Shown: positions 24,312-33,745 of the stretch, piece after piece
Position numbering within the stretch: the first letter of the stretch is position 1
Layout: each line of letters begins with the position of its first letter
DNA from: JBCFBK01 sp038562555
GTDB taxonomy: Bacteria; Bacteroidota; Bacteroidia; Bacteroidales; Prolixibacteraceae
DNA length: 48,391 nucleotides
Assembly (NCBI GenBank): GCA_038562555.1
Contig: JBCFBK010000044.1
Span: 1 to 48,391 of the forward strand
Direction of reading: 5' to 3'
Notes under the pieces: generated by a model
The model's database searches: none
Seen by the model: only the letters and a program-made list of their open reading frames with translations
Told to the model about the DNA's origin: nothing
Translations under genes and position numbers: made by a program

Positions 24312-26732
24312 ATGCTTCATAAAGTCAGATATACGGGATATGCCCTGGCCTTGATCCTTTCGGTTTCAGCGGAGGCTCAGACCGGTTCGCTCCGCGGGAT
24401 ACCGCTCGATTCAGGCTGGAAATTCCACCAGGGTCCAGCAGTGAACGCCCACCTCCGGGATTTTGATGATTCGGCCTGGCAAACCGTATGTTTGCCGCAC
24501 GACTGGAGCGTCGGAGAGCTTCGCGGCGCCGGTGGCAAAAGCCCGTTTTCAAAGGAAAGTATCGGTCAGGGCGCAACGGGATTTACCAGCGGAGGAGAAG
24601 GATGGTACCGGCGGAGTTTTGCTGCTGCAGAAGTTTCCGGACATGATGAACTGCTGTTTGAGGGTGTTTACATGGAAAGCCAGGTCTGGGTAAACGGGAG
24701 GATGGTGACTTCCCATGTGAATGGTTACACACCCTTTCTGTGCGACATCAGCAATTTTGTTCGCCGGGGGGAGGAGAACAGCATCGCAGTCCGGGTGGTC
24801 AATCCGGGAAGAAACAGCCGCTGGTATTCCGGGTCAGGGATTTACCGGAAGGTGTGGCTGATCCATACGGGAAACGTGTACTTTAAAAGCCACGCGGGCT
24901 GGATCCATACCAAAAAGATCAGTACCCGAATCGCAGAAACACAGATCAGCACAGAGATTTGCAACAAAACAGGTGAAAAAAGAAAGACAGAAATCCGGAT
25001 AGAAATTATTTCACCGACAGGCCATCAGATCGCAGCGATCACCGATACCTTTGTTTTGTCTGCGGGAGAGACGTACCCCCTGATCAGGCCCGTCAACGTC
25101 AGCGATCCGCAGCTTTGGTCGGTAAGCTCGCCCGTTCTGTATAAAGCGCGGTTTTATCTTCGTTCGGACGATGGGACGGAAGACCAGGAAGAAGTCCCGT
25201 TCGGCATCCGTACCATTGACGTCTCCGCCGAAAGAGGCTTTCAACTGAACGGTATATCCTTGAAATTAAAAGGAGGATGCCTCCATCATGACAACGGTTT
25301 GCTGGGGGCGGCAGCAATCAGCCGCGCGGAAGAACGGAAGGTGGAACTTCTGAAGGCAAATGGCTTTAATGCGGTGAGGTGCGCGCATAACCCGCCTTCA
25401 AAAGCTTTTTTGGATGCCTGCGATCAGCAGGGTCTGCTGGTGATCGATGAGGCGTTTGATCAGTGGCAAAAGCCCAAAAATCAGGACGATTACCATCGCT
25501 TTTTCAAGGAGAATTATGAGCAGGATCTGACTGCAATGATCCGCAGCGACCGGAACCATCCTTCGGTGATCATGTGGAGTATCGGGAATGAAATCCCTGA
25601 ACGGGCCGATCCTGCGGGCGTGGAAATTGCGCGCAAACTGATTTCGGTGATCAGGCGACTTGACCCGTCGCGCCCGGTTACCGCGGCCGTAAATGACTTC
25701 TGGGACAATCCCGGAAAAACGTGGGCCGACTCCAAAGCGGCTTTTGGCATGCTGGATGTCGCGGGCTACAATTATATGTGGTATGAATATGAGAAGGACC
25801 ATGCCCGATTTCCGGAACGGGTCATGTACGGCAGCGAGTCGGTGCCAAAGGAGGCCGACCGGAACTGGGATCTGGTGGAGGAGCACCCGTATATCATCGG
25901 TGATTTTGTCTGGACGGCCATGGATTATCTGGGTGAAGCCGGGATCGGCCATACCTCGGTACGGGGGAGGGATGAAAAGGCCCCGCAGTTTATGGGATGG
26001 CCGTGGTTTAACGCCTGGTGCGGAGATCTCGATATCTGCGGCGATAAAAAACCGCAATCCTATTTCAGGGATGTGCTCTGGAACGAACGGCAGCTTGCAA
26101 TAGCCGTTCAAACGCCCGTTCACCCCGACAGCCTTGAGAAAACAAGTTATTGGGGATGGTCCGGTGAACAGCAAAGCTGGAACTGGAAAGGGTTTGAGCA
26201 ACAGCCGTTAACCGTTCGGGTATACAGCAGACCGGGAGATGTGCTCCTTTTTCTGAACGGAAAGATGATCGGGGAGAAACCTGTTTGCGCAACCAGCCGC
26301 TATTCGGCATCTTTTACCGTTCCTTACGAGCCGGGAGTTCTGAAAGCAGTCAGGAAAGGGAACAGTGAGGTATCGGCTGAACTCAGAACTGCCGAAGCGG
26401 TGTCTACCCTTCGCCTGCTTGCCGACCGTAATCCGGTCAGGGCATCGACCGACGATCTGGCTTATGTAAAAATCGAAGCGCTGGATCAGGACGGGAATGT
26501 TGTTCCGGGTGCCCAAAACCGCGTTTGGCTCGGAATTTCAGGCGAAGGTACGCTGGCAGGGGCAGGAAATGCCTCTCCGGCCGATATGGAAAGCTTCCGT
26601 TCGCTGTCACCAAAGCTTTTCCGCGGGAGGGCTCTCGCTATCGTGCGGCCGAACGGAATGGCCGGTAAGATCAGGCTTCGTGTCCGGGCAGAAGGTCTGC
26701 CGGAAACAGATTTAATATTAACCACGCAATAA
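24312..26732 (+). CDS. Secreted GH2 glycoside hydrolase (beta-galactosidase/beta-glucuronidase type)
   Basis: The 806-residue enzyme has a signal peptide (cut near AEAQ), an N-terminal jelly-roll (GGEGWYRRSF), an Ig-like domain, a TIM barrel and C-terminal accessory domains. The barrel carries acid/base Glu427 (in WSIGNEIPER) and nucleophile Glu509 (in MYGSESVP), with RCAHNPPSKAFLDACDQQG and LLVIDEAFD as GH2 marks. It removes non-reducing-end beta-galactose or beta-glucuronate; the sequence alone does not decide which. In an arabinogalactan-type locus either fits. It likely acts in the periplasm on imported oligosaccharides. The start has an A-rich leader, and the next gene begins 16 bases after its stop. 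Confidence 0.92.
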   Translation: MLHKVRYTGYALALILSVSAEAQTGSLRGIPLDSGWKFHQGPAVNAHLRDFDDSAWQTVCLPHDWSVGELRGAGGKSPFSKESIGQGATGFTSGGEGWYRRSFAAAEVSGHDELLFEGVYMESQVWVNGRMVTSHVNGYTPFLCDISNFVRRGEENSIAVRVVNPGRNSRWYSGSGIYRKVWLIHTGNVYFKSHAGWIHTKKISTRIAETQISTEICNKTGEKRKTEIRIEIISPTGHQIAAITDTFVLSAGETYPLIRPVNVSDPQLWSVSSPVLYKARFYLRSDDGTEDQEEVPFGIRTIDVSAERGFQLNGISLKLKGGCLHHDNGLLGAAAISRAEERKVELLKANGFNAVRCAHNPPSKAFLDACDQQGLLVIDEAFDQWQKPKNQDDYHRFFKENYEQDLTAMIRSDRNHPSVIMWSIGNEIPERADPAGVEIARKLISVIRRLDPSRPVTAAVNDFWDNPGKTWADSKAAFGMLDVAGYNYMWYEYEKDHARFPERVMYGSESVPKEADRNWDLVEEHPYIIGDFVWTAMDYLGEAGIGHTSVRGRDEKAPQFMGWPWFNAWCGDLDICGDKKPQSYFRDVLWNERQLAIAVQTPVHPDSLEKTSYWGWSGEQQSWNWKGFEQQPLTVRVYSRPGDVLLFLNGKMIGEKPVCATSRYSASFTVPYEPGVLKAVRKGNSEVSAELRTAEAVSTLRLLADRNPVRASTDDLAYVKIEALDQDGNVVPGAQNRVWLGISGEGTLAGAGNASPADMESFRSLSPKLFRGRALAIVRPNGMAGKIRLRVRAEGLPETDLILTTQ

Positions 26733-26748
26733 TAAAGAGTAGCCGGAG

Positions 26749-27792
26749 ATGAGAGACAGAAGATTTTTTCAGGCTTGCGGATTGGCTTTTTTAATCCTGG
26801 CCGGTTTGGCCGTTGGCTGTGAACCTGTGAAGGAGAAAGTCATTATGAACGGGGAAGTATGGCGGGACACCCGTGGCGAGGTGATCAACGCGCATGGCGC
26901 GGGTGTACTTTTGCACGACAGCGTTTATTACTGGTACGGCGAATTCAAGGGAGATTCCACCTACCGCCTGGAGTGGGTAAAGGGCTGGGAATGCTGGCGC
27001 ACGGAGGCCGGAGGTGTTTCCTGCTATTCATCGAAAAACCTGGTGGACTGGAAATTTGAAGGCATTGTGCTGCCTCCCGTTCCCGGTGATCCGGCTTCCG
27101 ACCTGCATCCTTCGCAGGTTATCGAAAGGCCAAAGGTCATTTATAACGAAAAAACCCGCAAATTTGTGATGTGGCTGCACATTGAAAGTCCTGACTATGA
27201 AAAAGCAAAGGCGGGTGTGGCTGTCAGTGACACGCCCACCGGGCCGTTCACCTATCTGGGCTCGATGAAGCCAAACGGGCAGGACAGCCGTGATCAGACG
27301 CTTTTTCTGGACGATGACGGGCGTGCCTATCACATCGCTTCTTCCGAATGGAACAAAACGATGTATATTAGTGTCTTGAATGATGCGTACACCAAACCCT
27401 CAGGGATTTATAAAAGGATCTTTATTGACCGTTCAAGGGAGGCGCCGGCTGTTTTTAAGCACCGGGGAAAGTACTACATGATCACCTCCGGATGTACCGG
27501 ATGGGATCCCAACCCGGCCGAATATGCGGTTGCCGACTCGATGCTGGGAGAATGGACCGTTGTCGGGAACCCTTGCACGGGTCCGGATGCCGGATTAACC
27601 TTCCGGTCACAATGCACGTTTGTTTTGCCGGTAGCCGGCGCAAACGGGCAGTTTATCGTCCTGTTCGACCAGTGGAACAAAACCGATCTGGATGATTCGC
27701 GGTATATCTGGCTGCCGGTCACTTTCGGGGAGGGGACGATCGAAGTTGCCTGGAGAAAAAACTGGTCGCCGGTCGAACTCAAAAACAAATGA
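26749..27792 (+). CDS. GH43 lipoprotein, exo-beta-1,3-galactanase-like
   Basis: The 347-residue protein starts with a lipobox signal (LAGLAVGC) and folds as a five-bladed GH43 propeller. The opening NAHGAGVLLHDSVYYWYGE, Glu126 (in IERPKVIYN), Glu231 (in REAPAVFK) and Gln288 (in FRSQCTFVLP) resemble the subfamily of exo-beta-1,3-galactanases. There, from memory, the two Glu are acid and modulator and a Gln takes the base role in place of the usual Asp. That points to degradation of the beta-1,3-galactan backbone of arabinogalactan. The stop overlaps the GH35 start by four bases (ATGA), indicating coupled translation. Confidence 0.87.
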   Translation: MRDRRFFQACGLAFLILAGLAVGCEPVKEKVIMNGEVWRDTRGEVINAHGAGVLLHDSVYYWYGEFKGDSTYRLEWVKGWECWRTEAGGVSCYSSKNLVDWKFEGIVLPPVPGDPASDLHPSQVIERPKVIYNEKTRKFVMWLHIESPDYEKAKAGVAVSDTPTGPFTYLGSMKPNGQDSRDQTLFLDDDGRAYHIASSEWNKTMYISVLNDAYTKPSGIYKRIFIDRSREAPAVFKHRGKYYMITSGCTGWDPNPAEYAVADSMLGEWTVVGNPCTGPDAGLTFRSQCTFVLPVAGANGQFIVLFDQWNKTDLDDSRYIWLPVTFGEGTIEVAWRKNWSPVELKNK

Positions 27793-30581
27793 CACCAATC
27801 ACTAAATCTGCCAACATGATCCGCTTTTTGCGCGTTATACCGGTTGTTTTGCTGATTTTCTCCGTCTCAGGAGCACTTTGGGGACAGAAAACCTGGCGGT
27901 TAGACGCTTCGGGAGTGATGCAGGAGCCAAAGGCCGGGCATTTTAAAATGGGACATGCAGGCCCTGAGGGAAAAGAGATACAGGTGAACAGCCTTTACCT
28001 GACAAGAGGAGGAAAACCGGTGCTCCCGGTGATGGGCGAATTGCATTTTTCGCGGATCGGGCGTGACCAATGGGAAGATGTGATCCTGAAAACGAAGGCA
28101 AACGGAGTTACCGTCATTTCAACCTACCTGTTCTGGAACCAGCACGAAGAGATTGAAGGTCAGTTTGACTGGGAAGGGGAGAAGGATATCCGCAGTTTTG
28201 TGAAGCTGTGCGCCCGGCACGGTATGGATGTGATCGTAAGGCTGGGGCCATGGTCGCACGGAGAAGCCCGCAACGGGGGAACTCCCGACTGGATCCTGCG
28301 GAAAAAATATATCCGGGACCGCTCGAACGATGTGGTTTATCAAAATTACGTGAAACGCTATTTTGGCGAAATCGCCGCTCAGCTCTCCGGCCTTTATTAT
28401 AAGGATGGGGGTCCCGTGATCGGTATTCAGCTTGAAAATGAATACTGGTACGGCAAGGCGGGTGAAGCGCATATCAAATGGTTGAAGGATCTGACCCTCA
28501 GTCTGGGTATCGATGTGCCGCTTTATACCGTTACCGGCTGGGGTAACGGATCAGTGCCGCCCTTTGAGGTCATCCCTTTGTGGGGAGCCTATGCCGACGC
28601 ACCATGGGCGGAACATACCGGAAAAATCTTTCAGCCCGGAAATTACCGCTTCGATTCTTTCCGCGACAATAAAAATATAGGCAACGAAAGGGCCGATTCG
28701 ACGGGCACCTACATGAGCTACGATCTGTATCCTTATTTCACCTGCGAAATGGGCATCGGCATTCAGAATACCTGGCACCGGCGACCGGTAATCGGTTCCA
28801 TCGACGGGCTTGCGATGATGGTCGCGAAATTGGGCTCGGGAAGCAACCTCGCCGGTTATTATATCTTTGCCGGGGCCACCCAGTTCAGGGGTCAGCTCCA
28901 CTCAACCGAAGAAGAACAGGAAGAAACCGGGTACTGGAGCCGGGTTCCGTTAAAGTCGTACGACTTTCAGGCAGCCGTCAGGGAATCGGGCGAATTGTCG
29001 AAGGCCTATCAGGAGGTGAAAAAACTTCACTATTTTATCGCGGAGGCCGGAGAAAATCTGGCGTCGATGATGCCCGTCATTTTTCCTGCCGGGGACGACG
29101 ACTTTCAACTGGCTGTCCGGGCCGGCGACCGCTCTGCTTTTTTGTTCGGCATCAATTATGCCCGCTACTTGCCGAAGAAGACCCGTAAAGACGTCCGCTT
29201 CGAGATTAAACTGAAGCACGAAACCGTCACATTCCCGTCCGAAGGAATAAGTATCCCCGACAGCGCTGTGTTTATCTGGCCGGTTAATTATGAGCTTGAA
29301 GGGATCAGAATGAAATACGCCACTGCCCAGTTGCTGGGAAAATCAGGAAACTGTTTCGTGTTTTTTCAGAACAGGAAGATACCGGTTGAAGTGGCTCTTG
29401 AAGCAGCCGGTGTGGAAAAGGTGACGGCGGTAAATGGCAGGGTTGTGACGAATGACGGACTGACTGTGATCAAAGATGTTATTCCCGGAAAAGACTGCGT
29501 GGTGACCGCCCGACTGAAAGACGGGAGAACCGTGAAGCTCAGTATTCTTTCGGAAGAAGAAGCAAATTATGGCTGGATGCTCGACCGCCACGGGAAAAAG
29601 GAGTTCTTTATTTCCGATGCCGGCATGTATGCTGACAAGGGAGAAATTGCGGTCTTTTCAACGAAGGCCGATATGAAGGTGAGCCGGCTGACCACAGGCA
29701 GAGAACGTTTATACGCGGATACGATTCTTTCGGTGGCCGTGCCCCGGAATCCTGCCGTGCAGATCCGGTCGCAGCCGCTGTTAGGCGGCGCCAAATGGCT
29801 GAAAGCGTCGGGCTTTGGTGAAATACCGCCTGCGCAGCAGCGCTTTCACCGGTTCTTTTTAAAGGAATTCAGCCTGGATAATCCTTCTCCGTTCAGAAAG
29901 GCAACTTTATACATCTATCCGGAATCCGGTTGCCGGATTAACCTGAACGACACCTGGGTGCGGCAACCTGTAAAGGGAGGACAATTGAACGTGATCGATT
30001 TGACGGGATATGTTTCGAAAGGCGAGAACAGGCTTTGTCTCGATTTTCCGTGGACATCGGGGATAAAACGCTTTGCGGCCCGTATGGACGTGGAGTATTC
30101 CAATTACGACCGTCTTAAATTTTTAACCGGCGAATCGTGGCTGATGACCGATATGTACACCAATCCTACTCCGATGAAACAACTGGAAGGTGTAGCGCCG
30201 CCGGAGGTCCTGACTACCCCCGACGTGGCCGACACGCTGAGCTCAGCCGGCGTCCGGGAGTGGCAGATTGCTGTTCCGCAGGGCGCGTTCGACGGGCTGA
30301 ATCAGCTTTATCTGAAGATACGTTATACCGGCGACCGGGCCGAGCTGTTCAACGGCTTTATGCTTTCGGCCGATCATTTTAATGACAACCAGATCTGGAC
30401 GATCGGCCTGCGCCGCCAGGAACGGAAGGCGGAGGGCAGGACGCTGGATCTGAGAATTCACCAGGCGTCGCCGGAGCAAAAAATATTTTTCGACATCCCT
30501 CCCGGTCCGGATGCTTTTGAAAATCCCCGGATACTGGGCTTTAAAGCCGTACCCGAATATAAAATCATGTTAGATTATTGA
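27789..30581 (+). CDS. Secreted GH35 beta-galactosidase
   Basis: The 930-residue protein has a signal peptide (a later Met at residue 10 would give a tidier one) and a GH35 TIM barrel. It carries the family signature GGPVIGIQLENEY, acid/base Glu218, and nucleophile Glu320 (in FTCEMGIG). Beta-sandwich domains follow to the C-terminus. GH35 enzymes remove terminal beta-galactose, here probably the beta-1,6- or beta-1,3-linked galactose of arabinogalactan. It is longer than typical 600-780-residue members, with extra C-terminal domains. It overlaps the GH43 stop, and the esterase gene follows directly. Confidence 0.92.
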   Translation: MTPITKSANMIRFLRVIPVVLLIFSVSGALWGQKTWRLDASGVMQEPKAGHFKMGHAGPEGKEIQVNSLYLTRGGKPVLPVMGELHFSRIGRDQWEDVILKTKANGVTVISTYLFWNQHEEIEGQFDWEGEKDIRSFVKLCARHGMDVIVRLGPWSHGEARNGGTPDWILRKKYIRDRSNDVVYQNYVKRYFGEIAAQLSGLYYKDGGPVIGIQLENEYWYGKAGEAHIKWLKDLTLSLGIDVPLYTVTGWGNGSVPPFEVIPLWGAYADAPWAEHTGKIFQPGNYRFDSFRDNKNIGNERADSTGTYMSYDLYPYFTCEMGIGIQNTWHRRPVIGSIDGLAMMVAKLGSGSNLAGYYIFAGATQFRGQLHSTEEEQEETGYWSRVPLKSYDFQAAVRESGELSKAYQEVKKLHYFIAEAGENLASMMPVIFPAGDDDFQLAVRAGDRSAFLFGINYARYLPKKTRKDVRFEIKLKHETVTFPSEGISIPDSAVFIWPVNYELEGIRMKYATAQLLGKSGNCFVFFQNRKIPVEVALEAAGVEKVTAVNGRVVTNDGLTVIKDVIPGKDCVVTARLKDGRTVKLSILSEEEANYGWMLDRHGKKEFFISDAGMYADKGEIAVFSTKADMKVSRLTTGRERLYADTILSVAVPRNPAVQIRSQPLLGGAKWLKASGFGEIPPAQQRFHRFFLKEFSLDNPSPFRKATLYIYPESGCRINLNDTWVRQPVKGGQLNVIDLTGYVSKGENRLCLDFPWTSGIKRFAARMDVEYSNYDRLKFLTGESWLMTDMYTNPTPMKQLEGVAPPEVLTTPDVADTLSSAGVREWQIAVPQGAFDGLNQLYLKIRYTGDRAELFNGFMLSADHFNDNQIWTIGLRRQERKAEGRTLDLRIHQASPEQKIFFDIPPGPDAFENPRILGFKAVPEYKIMLDY

Positions 30582-30583
30582 TC

Positions 30584-32017
30584 ATGAGATATTTGCTGAT
30601 TTATTTTTTAGCGTTGATCCGGATTGGCAACGTTTTTTCGCAGGATTTGATTGTCGCAGACATTTTCACGGACAACATGGTGCTGCAGCAAGAAACTAAG
30701 GTCCCGGTCTGGGGAACGGCGCAACCTGGATCAAAGGTCGTGGTGACGCCTTCGTGGGAACGAAAATCATACACGGCAATGGCCGGGAACGACAGCCGGT
30801 GGCGTGTGTCGGTCGGAACCCCGCCTGCGGGCGGTCCTTTTACTCTGGAAATAAGCGGGAGAAGAAAGATCGTTCTCCGGAATGTTTATTCCGGAGAAGT
30901 CTGGCTGGCAAGCGGTCAGTCGAATATGAGCATGCCGCTGAAAGGCTATTTCTGTCAGCCGGTCACCGATTCGCGCGAGGCTATTCTTTCTTCCGGAAAC
31001 AGGCATATCCATTTTATCAATATTCCGCCGATGGCAGCTTACCGGCCCCTGGAAAATTTTGGTGCCACGTGGACCGTTGCATCACCGGCTACTGCAGCCG
31101 ATTGTTCGGCCGTAGGATGGTTTTTTGCCTCCTTTCTTCAGAATCAGCTGCACGTGCCGGTTGGAATAATCAATTCCAGTTATGGCGGATCAAATGTGGA
31201 GGCATGGATGACTGCCGAATCGTGTCAAGCGGATACGGCCATTGTTGTACCTCCTGAAGGAAACGAAACATCCGAATGGATTAATAATGTCCCCACCGTT
31301 CTTTTTAACGGGATGATTAATCCGGTGGCCGGGTACGGCATCAGGGGGATGATCTGGTATCAGGGCGAATCGAATGTGTTTGATGTTACCCGGTATGCCC
31401 CGCGTTTTTCGGCTCTGGTAAAGGGGTGGAGAAAAATCTGGGATCAGGGTGACTTTCCCTTCTATTATGCGCAGATCGCTCCTTATAACTACCAGGAATG
31501 GAATTTTTTCACGCCTGAGTTTCCTGAAATTTCCGCCTATGTCCGCGAGGCGCAGTTGTCCTGCGCATCGGAAATTCCCAATGCCGGAATGGCTGTACTG
31601 CTTGATATCGGTGATCCGCACCAGATCCATCCCCCGCGTAAAAAGGAGGCGGGAGAACGACTTGGATTGCTGGCACTTTCGAAAACTTACGGAATAAAAG
31701 GATTTGAAGCTGAAAGTCCGCAATATGACCGGATGGAAGTGGATGGAAATAAAGCCGTCATCCACTTTAAAAATCAGTTTAACGGATTGACCGGTTACGG
31801 CAAAAGGCTTGACTTGTTTGAAATTGCCGGTGAAAACAAAGTTTTTGTAAAAGCTCAGGCGTATATTGACGGTGAAAAAGGAACAGTGGTCGTTTCGTCA
31901 ACACTGGTTGAAAAGCCGGTGGCTGTGCGTTACGCATTTAAAAATTACGTTCAGGCAGAGTTGTTTGGGACAGGGGGCCTGCCGGTCTCTTCCTTCCGCA
32001 CCGATAAATGGAAATGA
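30584..32017 (+). CDS. SGNH-type carbohydrate esterase (sialate O-acetylesterase-like)
   Basis: The 477-residue secreted protein (signal peptide to about VFSQD) carries the sialate O-acetylesterase-like SGNH blocks: WLASGQSNM with nucleophile Ser113, NSSYGGSNVEAWM, GMIWYQGESN and a terminal DPHQIHPPRKKEAGERL with the catalytic His. It should hydrolyse O-acetyl esters on plant glycans rather than sialic acid, given its place in a galactan locus. The ATG two bases after the GH35 stop was chosen over a TTG at 30578. Confidence 0.88.
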   Translation: MRYLLIYFLALIRIGNVFSQDLIVADIFTDNMVLQQETKVPVWGTAQPGSKVVVTPSWERKSYTAMAGNDSRWRVSVGTPPAGGPFTLEISGRRKIVLRNVYSGEVWLASGQSNMSMPLKGYFCQPVTDSREAILSSGNRHIHFINIPPMAAYRPLENFGATWTVASPATAADCSAVGWFFASFLQNQLHVPVGIINSSYGGSNVEAWMTAESCQADTAIVVPPEGNETSEWINNVPTVLFNGMINPVAGYGIRGMIWYQGESNVFDVTRYAPRFSALVKGWRKIWDQGDFPFYYAQIAPYNYQEWNFFTPEFPEISAYVREAQLSCASEIPNAGMAVLLDIGDPHQIHPPRKKEAGERLGLLALSKTYGIKGFEAESPQYDRMEVDGNKAVIHFKNQFNGLTGYGKRLDLFEIAGENKVFVKAQAYIDGEKGTVVVSSTLVEKPVAVRYAFKNYVQAELFGTGGLPVSSFRTDKWK

Positions 32018-32155
32018 ATGAAGATGATGGCGGCAAACCAAAAAGCTTATACCTCGCAGAAACATGAAAGTAATGCCGGGTTTCACAGGCTATTAACTAT
32101 TGAAATACAGATGGGTGAATATGAATTGCGGAGGCGTTAACTGAAAAATAAAAAC

Positions 32156-33685
32156 ATGAATAATCCAATTTTTATAAGATTTTTGAGGGGAATGCTGTTG
32201 TCAGGGTGGCTGTTTTCGTGCAATGATCCAGTGACTACAACAAATTACTATTTTGATCCGGTTACCGGCGACGACACTAATCCCGGTACCAGTGCAGGAA
32301 AGGCGTTCCGTTCATTTTCGGTAATGGAGCAACTGGTACTCCGCCCGGGCGACAGCATCTTGCTCAAAGGCGGCACAACTTTTCAGGAATCCCTGAAGCT
32401 AAGCTGTAAGGGGTCTGCTGAGAAGCCGGTGGTCATCGGCCAATACGGGTCGGCTGTCCGACCCGTCATTGCCGGGCAGGGCAGGAGTGAGGCCGCCGTG
32501 CATGTTTTCAACTCGGAACATGTCATGATCAGAGACCTGGAAATCTCAAACGACGCGGGTAAGCCGGTCGCGGGATTGCATGGGTTATGGGTCGAGTTGC
32601 GAAATTATGGAACAGCAAAAGATATCAGGATCGATAACCTGTTTGTGCATGATGTGACCGGTTCCTGCACGCGTGAAGAAAAAGACGGTGGCCATGCGAT
32701 CCTGATCCAGAATTACCACGAAAACGACCCGGATACGATCTTGTCAAACTTTGAGGGTTTATCGGTTGAAAACTGCCACATCAAAGATTGCAGCCGGAGC
32801 GGTATCATCTTCTGGGGAAACTGGATCCGCAGCAAATGGAAGCCCAGCACCGGCGTGGTGATCCGTAACAACCTGCTGGAAGGCGTGCCGGGCGACGGGA
32901 TCGTCCCGGTGGGATGCGAAGGCGTGCTTGTAGAGTATAACGTGATGAGGGATTGTCCCGGGACCCTGCCGGTTACAGAAGCCGCCGACGGGATCTGGCC
33001 GTGGAGCTGCGACAATGCCCTGGTTCAGTACAACATCGTCAGTGACCATAAATCGCCTGTCGATGCCTATGGGTTTGATTCGGACTGGAACAGCAACAAT
33101 TCTGTTTTTCAGTACAACCTGAGCTATAACAACGACGGCGGATTTTTACTGGTGTGCAATTCGGGCGGGTGGACTCCCGACTGGAACATCGGCAACAAGG
33201 GTACCATTGCCCGCTATAACCTCAGTATTAATGACGGACTCAGGAACTATAAACTGAAAGAAGATTTTTTCTCGCCGGTCATTCATTGCACCGGACCGAT
33301 CAGGAATTCGCTTATCGAAAAGAATATTTTTATTCTTCTGAAAAAGCCAAAAGAGGAAATTGACAGGACGCTGATCAGCCTGACCGACTGGAAAGGATAC
33401 CCGGACAGCACCTTTTTCAGGGATAACTTTATTTTTACCGAAGAACCGTACTGTACTGTTGATCATGGCCGGTCTACAAACACCTTTATCGCGAATAACC
33501 GTTACTCAGGGGAGATAACAGGTACTGACGCCGGATTCGCCCGGTACCCCGGTAAATTCGGAAAACAGATGTGGTACGACGGCACCGACGAAAACTGGAA
33601 CAGGCTGATCGCGTTTGTGCGGGACAAAACAATCAGCATCAACGGAAAAGAAATGAGGGTGTCCGATCTGCTGGACCTTCATTAA
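32156..33685 (+). CDS. Right-handed parallel beta-helix lipoprotein
   Basis: The 509-residue protein has a lipobox signal (LSGWLFSC, Cys near residue 22). A start like polysaccharide-lyase/hydrolase helices follows (YYFDPVTGDDTNPGTSAGKAFRSF, RPGDSILLKGGTTF), then a long array of beta-helix turns rich in Asn and Ile (VQYNIVSDH, VFQYNLSYNNDGG). This fold hosts pectate lyases, GH28-type enzymes and mannuronan epimerases. No specific catalytic motif is recognisable, so the activity is left open. It is the last plus-strand gene of the locus, 138 bases after the esterase, and converges with the acyl-CoA synthetase gene. Confidence 0.8.
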   Translation: MNNPIFIRFLRGMLLSGWLFSCNDPVTTTNYYFDPVTGDDTNPGTSAGKAFRSFSVMEQLVLRPGDSILLKGGTTFQESLKLSCKGSAEKPVVIGQYGSAVRPVIAGQGRSEAAVHVFNSEHVMIRDLEISNDAGKPVAGLHGLWVELRNYGTAKDIRIDNLFVHDVTGSCTREEKDGGHAILIQNYHENDPDTILSNFEGLSVENCHIKDCSRSGIIFWGNWIRSKWKPSTGVVIRNNLLEGVPGDGIVPVGCEGVLVEYNVMRDCPGTLPVTEAADGIWPWSCDNALVQYNIVSDHKSPVDAYGFDSDWNSNNSVFQYNLSYNNDGGFLLVCNSGGWTPDWNIGNKGTIARYNLSINDGLRNYKLKEDFFSPVIHCTGPIRNSLIEKNIFILLKKPKEEIDRTLISLTDWKGYPDSTFFRDNFIFTEEPYCTVDHGRSTNTFIANNRYSGEITGTDAGFARYPGKFGKQMWYDGTDENWNRLIAFVRDKTISINGKEMRVSDLLDLH

Positions 33686-33745
33686 GGAGGTCTTCGTACC
33701 AGACAGAATTCAGTTCTCATTGAGGGTATTCAGACTGAGCCTGCG

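Noticed and set aside
25398..26201. 267-codon minus-strand open frame inside the GH2 gene
   Set aside because: It is antisense to the catalytic barrel of GH2 with intact catalytic residues; no independent evidence for a gene.
24312..26732. Naming the GH2 enzyme as LacZ or UidA
   Set aside because: Catalytic Glu residues show GH2, but the sugar specificity cannot be read from the sequence by eye.
32156..33685. Pectate lyase or alginate epimerase assignment for the beta-helix protein
   Set aside because: The fold is visible but no catalytic motif of these families could be recognised, so only the fold is reported.
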